DNA of 52,911 nt, taken from positions 1-52,911 of the forward strand of contig CAZMHU010000011.1 of assembly GCA_964566175.1 (NCBI GenBank), written 5' to 3'. Of this stretch, positions 48,708 through 52,911 are shown piece by piece. The notes below the pieces were generated by a model that worked only from the letters and a program-made list of their open reading frames with translations, was not told the DNA's origin and did not search any database. The translations under genes were made by a program, and so were the position numbers. Each line of letters opens with the position of its first letter. The stretch's first letter is position 1. The DNA comes from SIG589 sp964566175 (GTDB lineage Bacteria; Bacillota; Clostridia; Oscillospirales; Acutalibacteraceae).

Positions 48708-49132
48708 TAGGAGCGGTTTTGCTTTTGGCGGCCAGTACGCTCTTCGGTGCACACTGTTCGTACGGACTGTCGCAAAGGGTGCGAAAACTTGAGTTTGCAC
48801 GGAGTTATATCGAAGATATAAGTGACGGTATGCGTGCTACTCGGTCTGAACTTTGTGATATACTTGCGAAAACCGAGGGTGAGGTTTATATTAAGGATAA
48901 CACTTGGTGCGGCACGGACGGACTTGAAAAAAGCGATATTGCCGTACTGGAGTCCTATCTTTCAAGGCTCGGTAAGACCGATATCGATAGTCAAATCAAG
49001 AATGCCGAAGAGCATATCTCCGTGTTGGAGCGGAGACTCTCAGCCGCGCGTGAGAGGAAAAAGCAGTGTTCTCGGCTTTATGTGTCGCTTGGTTTTTTTT
49101 GCGGTTTGTTTGCCGCAATAGTGATAATATAG
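48698..49132 (+). CDS. spoIIIAB: stage III sporulation protein SpoIIIAB
   Basis: The 144-residue protein has an N-terminal membrane segment (about 3-20), a helical soluble part related to GspF-type secretion proteins and a C-terminal membrane segment (about 126-144). The GTG start at 48698 has GAGGAAG upstream and overlaps spoIIIAA by ten bases. It probably couples the ATPase to the membrane channel. Confidence 0.92.
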   Translation: MRLIGAVLLLAASTLFGAHCSYGLSQRVRKLEFARSYIEDISDGMRATRSELCDILAKTEGEVYIKDNTWCGTDGLEKSDIAVLESYLSRLGKTDIDSQIKNAEEHISVLERRLSAARERKKQCSRLYVSLGFFCGLFAAIVII

Positions 49133-49141
49133 GTGAAGTGA

Positions 49142-49336
49142 ATGGATGTTGATTTCATTTTTAAGGTTGCCGCTATCGGAATAATCGTTGCGGTGCTTAA
49201 TCAACTTTTGGTGCGTTCGGGTAGGGAAGACCAGGCAATGCTGACATCTCTTGCGGGTTTGGTTGTTGTACTGCTTATGCTTGTTGATGTCATAGGTGAA
49301 CTGTTTAACACCGTGAAATCGGTTTTCGGACTTTGA
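49142..49336 (+). CDS. spoIIIAC: stage III sporulation protein SpoIIIAC
   Basis: The 64-residue protein has two membrane segments (about 3-21 and 36-55) separated by VRSGREDQAML, matching the usual size and pattern of SpoIIIAC. AGGTGA precedes the ATG. The one-base gap to spoIIIAD indicates coupled synthesis. Confidence 0.93.
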   Translation: MDVDFIFKVAAIGIIVAVLNQLLVRSGREDQAMLTSLAGLVVVLLMLVDVIGELFNTVKSVFGL

Positions 49337-49337
49337 T

Positions 49338-49730
49338 ATGGAGATATCGTCTTTGTTGGCGCTTTGTGTGCTTGCGGCAATGCTCTGTTTGATACTTTCG
49401 GGATACAAGCCGGAATATTCAATGGCTGTTGCAATAATAGCGGGATGTGTGATTTTGCTTTCATTGCTCGGGAGCGTTGTGCCGGTTATCAAGGAACTTC
49501 AAGGTCTGGCGGAGCGGGCGGGCACTGAAAACGGCAGTTTCAAAATTGCTTTCAAGGCACTCGGAATTTGCTATATAACGCAACTTGCCGCAGACACCTG
49601 CAGAGATTTCGGTCAAAGTGCGCTTGCGTCAAAGGCGGAACTTGCGGGAAAATGTGCCGTACTTTTGCTTTCCGTTCCCCTTGTTGAGAACATTACGGAA
49701 ATTGCTTTACAACTTATAGGTGAAGTATGA
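49338..49730 (+). CDS. spoIIIAD: stage III sporulation protein SpoIIIAD
   Basis: The 130-residue membrane protein has about four hydrophobic segments. It contains LGICYITQLAADTCRDFGQS near residues 74-93 and AELAGKCAVLLLSVPLVENI, typical of SpoIIIAD. It overlaps spoIIIAE by four bases. Confidence 0.93.
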   Translation: MEISSLLALCVLAAMLCLILSGYKPEYSMAVAIIAGCVILLSLLGSVVPVIKELQGLAERAGTENGSFKIAFKALGICYITQLAADTCRDFGQSALASKAELAGKCAVLLLSVPLVENITEIALQLIGEV

Positions 49731-50827
49731 AAAGGATAATAATTTTACTGCTTTTTGTGCTTATGTTTTCCGCTCCGGTACACGCCGATTTATACGGCGA
49801 GCAATATGAGCAAAGCGGGGCGGGCAGTCTTTATGATGCACTGCCCAATGATGTGAAAGATTTTTTTGACGGACTTCCCGTGAACTCCGCAAATTCCGAT
49901 TGGGTTAATTCTCTTAAAACGGAAAATGTGTTTAAAATGATTTGGGAGAGTTTGAAAACCAATGGCAAAACGCCGCTTGTGACGGCGGCATCGATAGTGG
50001 GAATGTTGTTGCTGTGTTCGGCGCTTGCGCCCTTTTTCGATGGTCAGGCTATGAACACTGTAATGGCTTATACTACCTCGGCAGTTACGGCAGGAACGGT
50101 ACTTTTGCCGGTTTACGGTGCTATAACCTCGGTAGTTAACACCGTAAAGGTAGGAGCACAGTTTATGATTTCCTTTGTGCCGGTATATTGTACGGTGTTG
50201 ACGGCGGCGGGAAAACCGACAACAGCGGCGGCATCGGGCAGCCTGTTGCTTGCGGCAAACGAAACTGTAGTTTTGCTGTCAAGCAGTATTATCGTACCGA
50301 CAGTGGGTGCATATCTTGCAGTTTGTATATGCGGAACGCTCACTCCCATTGCAAAAACCGAAAAAATTGCGGAACTTATGAAAAAAGTCGCAAACTGGAC
50401 AATAGGACTTATTATGACGGTTTATATCGGAATACTCGGAATACAGACTACCGTAAATTCTGCGGCAGACAGCCTTGCCGTAAAAACCGGAAAGTTTATG
50501 ATAGGGAGTTTTGTTCCTGTTGTCGGTGCGCCGATAAGCGAGGCATTGACAACGGTGAAGGCGTGTGTTTCGCTGTTGAAATCATCTGTAGGTATATACG
50601 GTGTTGTGGCAACAGCGCTCATACTGCTGCCCGCCGTCGCGCAACTTTTTATGTGGCGGCTGTCGCTTTTGTTGAGTTCGGCGGCGGCAGAACTGCTCTC
50701 ATCGGGCAAAACGGCGGCTCTGCTAAAAGCCGCAGATTCCACTGTATCTCTCTTGATGGGCATATTGCTTATATGTTCGGTGGCATTTATAATATCGCTT
50801 ACAATATTAACTGCGGTGGGGATTTGA
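49727..50827 (+). CDS. spoIIIAE: stage III sporulation protein SpoIIIAE
   Basis: The 366-residue protein has a cleavable-looking signal peptide (ending near HADLYG) and about seven hydrophobic segments. It includes GSFVPVVGAPISEALTT near residue 262, a conserved SpoIIIAE stretch. It is the large integral membrane part of the sporulation channel. The first four bases overlap spoIIIAD (ATGA). Confidence 0.94.
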   Translation: MKRIIILLLFVLMFSAPVHADLYGEQYEQSGAGSLYDALPNDVKDFFDGLPVNSANSDWVNSLKTENVFKMIWESLKTNGKTPLVTAASIVGMLLLCSALAPFFDGQAMNTVMAYTTSAVTAGTVLLPVYGAITSVVNTVKVGAQFMISFVPVYCTVLTAAGKPTTAAASGSLLLAANETVVLLSSSIIVPTVGAYLAVCICGTLTPIAKTEKIAELMKKVANWTIGLIMTVYIGILGIQTTVNSAADSLAVKTGKFMIGSFVPVVGAPISEALTTVKACVSLLKSSVGIYGVVATALILLPAVAQLFMWRLSLLLSSAAAELLSSGKTAALLKAADSTVSLLMGILLICSVAFIISLTILTAVGI

Positions 50828-50829
50828 AA

Positions 50830-51252
50830 ATGGATATGTTTAAGAATATTGCGGTGTCTGTATCTGTTTCGGCTGTGATAATCGGAGCGTTTTACATAAT
50901 ATGTCCGAGCGGCGTGATGAGACGCAGTGCCGAATATATAATAGGTCTTGTTATGCTTTGTGCCTTGATTATTCCGGTTACGGGTGCGAATATTAAAATC
51001 TCCGCTTTTACGGCAAAAACCGATTTTGTCGTGAAGGCGGACGGAATGCTTTTGTCACAGGCAGAATATATTGTAAAAAGTGTTTTGGATGGAAAAAACA
51101 TCACATTTGAAGAAATTACGGTAAATACGGATATTTCGAATGAAGGTGACATAATTATTAGTAGCGTGATAATAACCGGCGCGAGTGACCCCTCCGCCGC
51201 GGAGCAGTTGTTGTCGCCCTATTGCAGTGAGGTAATAATTAAAAATGATTGA
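50830..51252 (+). CDS. spoIIIAF: stage III sporulation protein SpoIIIAF
   Basis: The 140-residue protein has two N-terminal membrane segments (about 6-25 and 35-53) and a soluble domain that looks like a ring-building motif (about 75-140; LSQAEYIVKSVLDGKN, IIISSVIITG). ATG 50830 lies two bases after the spoIIIAE stop; the longer frame from 50188 is a shadow of spoIIIAE. It is shorter than the Bacillus subtilis protein of about 206 residues. Confidence 0.9.
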   Translation: MDMFKNIAVSVSVSAVIIGAFYIICPSGVMRRSAEYIIGLVMLCALIIPVTGANIKISAFTAKTDFVVKADGMLLSQAEYIVKSVLDGKNITFEEITVNTDISNEGDIIISSVIITGASDPSAAEQLLSPYCSEVIIKND

Positions 51253-51763
51253 CGGAAAAGCGATAGCCGAAAGATTTAAAGGAAGGGGCAAAAAGACAAT
51301 ATTCTTTTTGGGATTGGCGGGAATATTGCTTGTTTATTTTTCTTCATTTTCGTCGGGCGGCAAGGAAGATAAAGATAATACAAAAGATACTTATGCTGTC
51401 GCTACCGAATACTGTACACAGACCGAAGAGAAAATACGCGATTTGGTGATAAGTATTACGGGCAGTAAACGAGTTTCGGTTGCCGTGACGTTGGAAACAG
51501 GAAATCAGTATGTCTACGCCGACGAGGGACGGACGACGGTTACCGATAAAAGCAATGACAGCGAACAAGGTTACATAATAGTAAAATCTGCGGACGGTGC
51601 AGAGGGTGGTTTGCTGGTTACCGAATATATGCCCACTGTGCGAGGTGTTGCAATAGTGTGCGATACGGTGTCGGCGGATACCGAGCAGAAAGTGCGCTCT
51701 GCCGTTATGGCGGCACTTGATATATCAAGCAAAAAAATATTTGTTACACAGTATGTCAATTAA
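51245..51763 (+). CDS. spoIIIAG: stage III sporulation protein SpoIIIAG
   Basis: The 172-residue protein has an N-terminal basic stretch, one membrane segment (about 19-36) and an extracytoplasmic domain (YCTQTEEKIRDLVISITG, SVAVTLETGNQYVY, VRGVAIVCDTV, VRSAVMAALDISSKKIFVTQ). It forms the large ring of the channel in Bacillus subtilis. It is shorter than the Bacillus protein of about 229 residues and overlaps spoIIIAF by eight bases. Confidence 0.93.
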   Translation: MIDGKAIAERFKGRGKKTIFFLGLAGILLVYFSSFSSGGKEDKDNTKDTYAVATEYCTQTEEKIRDLVISITGSKRVSVAVTLETGNQYVYADEGRTTVTDKSNDSEQGYIIVKSADGAEGGLLVTEYMPTVRGVAIVCDTVSADTEQKVRSAVMAALDISSKKIFVTQYVN

Positions 51764-51780
51764 ACTTAGGAGGAGCAGTT

Positions 51781-52347
51781 ATGAAAAAGGGAAAAGTATT
51801 CGGAAAAAAACAGGTTGCGCTTGCGGTAATGACGGTCGCGCTTGCGGGTGCGGTTTGGCTGAATATGAAATACTCCGCCGACGGTAGCGGATTTGCGGCA
51901 AGCAGCAGTGATACCGAGCCTACGGCATCATATTTGGGGGAAGCGACGTTTGTGAACGGAAACGCTTCGGAAGAGGCGGCTCAAACGTCTGCAAAGGCAG
52001 AGGATTATTTTTTGAAAACCCGTAACGAGCGTAACAATACCAGAAAGGAAGCACTTGAGGAACTTAAAGAAACAATATCCGACGCAAAGGTTAAAGATGC
52101 CGTAAAGACGGCGGCTGTCGAAAAACAGACCGAACTGTCAACCCGTATGGATACCGAAGTTTCAATAGAAACATTACTCAAGGCAAAAGGCTTTAAAGAT
52201 GTTTTGGCGGTTATAGGCGACAACGATATAAATATCGTAATAAAAACCGAAAAACTTTCCGAAAGCGAAACGGTACAAATTCAGGATATTGCAACTTCGC
52301 AGAGCGGACTCACTATTGATAAAGTAAAAATAATTACGGCAAAATAA
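51781..52347 (+). CDS. spoIIIAH: stage III sporulation protein SpoIIIAH
   Basis: The 188-residue protein has one membrane segment (about 12-28, LAVMTVALAGAVWLNM), a polar linker, and a YscJ/FliF-like ring-building domain (about 75-188; TRNERNNTRKEALEELKETI, LSTRMDTEVSIETLLKAKG). It faces the intermembrane space and interacts with forespore SpoIIQ (or its replacement) in other sporeformers. TTAGGAGGAG precedes the ATG. It ends the operon. Confidence 0.94.
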   Translation: MKKGKVFGKKQVALAVMTVALAGAVWLNMKYSADGSGFAASSSDTEPTASYLGEATFVNGNASEEAAQTSAKAEDYFLKTRNERNNTRKEALEELKETISDAKVKDAVKTAAVEKQTELSTRMDTEVSIETLLKAKGFKDVLAVIGDNDINIVIKTEKLSESETVQIQDIATSQSGLTIDKVKIITAK

Positions 52348-52350
52348 TTG

Positions 52351-52378
52351 TTGTGTAATTTAAAAAATGTGTTATAAT
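52351..52378 (+). promoter_or_regulatory. promoter of the Asp23 gene
   Basis: TTGTGT (52351-52356), a 16-base spacer and TATAAT (52373-52378), 31 bases before the ATG. Confidence 0.6.
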
Positions 52379-52408
52379 ATAGAGGAGCAAATAAAAGGAG
52401 GAATACTT

Positions 52409-52765
52409 ATGTCCGGAAAATACGGTCTTAAAATTAACGAAGATGTGCTTGCAAAAATGGCAAGTATGGCAGCAACAGAGGTTGACGGTGTCAGCGCACT
52501 CAAAACCAAGGTTTCGGATATAAAGGGTATTGTTGACCGTGGATTTGGCAAGGGCGTAAAGGCTACCGTTGCCGCAGACGGCGAAATCACCTTGGATATT
52601 TATGTTTCGGTAGAGCAATCGGCAAACGTAAAGGATGTTGCCGCACGCGTTCAGGCAAACGTCAAAGAAAAGGTACAGAATATGACCGGCAGTGCCGTAA
52701 ACCGCGTTAATGTTCACGTAGCGGATATTGAACTTGCCGAAGAAGAAGCAACCAAAGAAGAATAA
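52409..52765 (+). CDS. Asp23/Gls24-family envelope stress protein
   Basis: The 118-residue protein starts at ATG 52409, with AAAAGGAGG upstream. It shows the Asp23 pattern: INEDVLAKMASMAATEVDGV at the N-terminus, ITLDIYVSVEQSANVKDVAA and VQANVKEKVQNMTGSAV in the middle, and VNVHVADIEL near the end, followed by an acidic tail. Members are anchored at the membrane by AmaP in staphylococci. This position after spoIIIA and before nusB-type genes is common in Clostridia, although nusB would lie outside the window. Confidence 0.92.
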   Translation: MSGKYGLKINEDVLAKMASMAATEVDGVSALKTKVSDIKGIVDRGFGKGVKATVAADGEITLDIYVSVEQSANVKDVAARVQANVKEKVQNMTGSAVNRVNVHVADIELAEEEATKEE

Positions 52766-52776
52766 AAAAATTAAAG

Positions 52777-52848
52777 CACCGCTTTGGGGCGTTCACTTAG
52801 GGATTATTGAAAACAACGATAATTTTTGAGTGACATCCTCAAGCGGTG
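52777..52848 (+). ncRNA. structured RNA element after the Asp23 gene (long interrupted hairpin)
   Basis: Three nested helices can form: CACCGCTT (52777-52784) with AAGCGGTG (52841-52848); TCACTTAG (52793-52800) with TTGAGTGA (52826-52833), including two G-T pairs; and ATTATTG (52803-52809) with CGATAAT (52817-52823), with a seven-base loop. Internal bulges are purine-rich on the 5' side. I do not recognise a known class. It could be a leader or attenuator of a downstream gene, or part of the Asp23 mRNA 3' end. Confidence 0.5.
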
Positions 52849-52859
52849 TAGACAAAGAA

Positions 52860-52905
52860 AGACCACACAACAGGCTACAGAGTCTGCTGTGTGGTTTCTT
52901 TTTGC
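52860..52905 (+). terminator. Rho-independent terminator at the window end
   Basis: ACCACACA pairs with TGTGTGGT, and CAG with CTG inside, followed by TTTCTTTTT. It lies 11 bases after the structured element. Confidence 0.82.
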
Positions 52906-52911
52906 TTTAGC

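Noticed and set aside
50188..50829. Long frame upstream of and in phase with spoIIIAF
   Set aside because: It overlaps spoIIIAE in another frame and encodes a Cys/Arg/Tyr-rich non-natural sequence. Only the part from 50830 matches SpoIIIAF.
1..52911. Mobile elements, prophage, CRISPR array or restriction/defence genes
   Set aside because: No transposase, integrase, phage structural gene, regularly spaced repeats or defence-type domains were seen on either strand. Base composition and codon use look even apart from highly expressed genes.

Overview
The window looks like a chromosomal segment of an anaerobic, spore-forming Clostridia species, probably of the Oscillospirales/Ruminococcaceae type. 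The evidence is a complete spoIIIA operon, an intact sigK, the Firmicutes glgC/glgD pair, an Asp23 protein, good Shine-Dalgarno sites, GTG/TTG starts and TTGACA/TATAAT promoters. No transposase, phage gene, CRISPR array or rRNA was seen. The genus assignment is inference only.

Layout. 1-0.8 kb: tRNA-Trp (cut by the window edge) and a CAU tRNA on the minus strand, then a tRNA-Pro(UGG) preceded by a truncated copy of itself. 0.9-5.8 kb: HAD phosphatase, a two-gene membrane module (DUF5058 plus partner), an M20 peptidase and a PucR/CdaR-like regulator. 5.9-9.9 kb: sigK (minus strand), facing a glycerol-1-phosphate dehydrogenase, a PHP phosphatase and an EutH-like permease. 9.9-13.7 kb: YhcC-type radical SAM protein, CPA2 antiporter, then a yybP-ykoY (Mn2+) riboswitch with a terminator platform in front of a stand-alone OadB-like membrane protein and a 46-residue OadG-like peptide. 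13.7-17.8 kb: translation and secretion housekeeping (ylxM-ffh-rpsP-khpA-rimM-trmD), an HPr protein and tRNA-Pro(GGG). 18.0-23.7 kb: glycogen operon glgB-glgC-glgD-glgA. 23.8-26.8 kb: uppP, a small basic protein and asnB.

26.9-41.3 kb is a carbohydrate-uptake island. A regulator joins a LacI-like periplasmic-binding fold to a C-terminal LuxR-type helix-turn-helix. It precedes two solute-binding proteins, two permease pairs, an NHL/TPR/Yip1 membrane protein and a DUF5696 lipoprotein. There is no ATPase gene, so a shared MsmX-type ATPase is expected. 41.4-45.7 kb (minus strand): polA, a fusion of a low-molecular-weight phosphatase with a RimI acetyltransferase, and tsaD. 45.9-52.9 kb: dusB, yebC, spoIIIAA-AH, an Asp23 gene and a structured RNA plus terminator at the end.

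The most unusual points are the Mn2+ riboswitch controlling an OadB/OadG-like pair with no decarboxylase subunit, the DUF5696/Yip1 transport island with its odd regulator, the phosphatase-RimI fusion beside tsaD, and the partial tRNA-Pro duplication. All functions are read from sequence motifs by eye; no database search was run.
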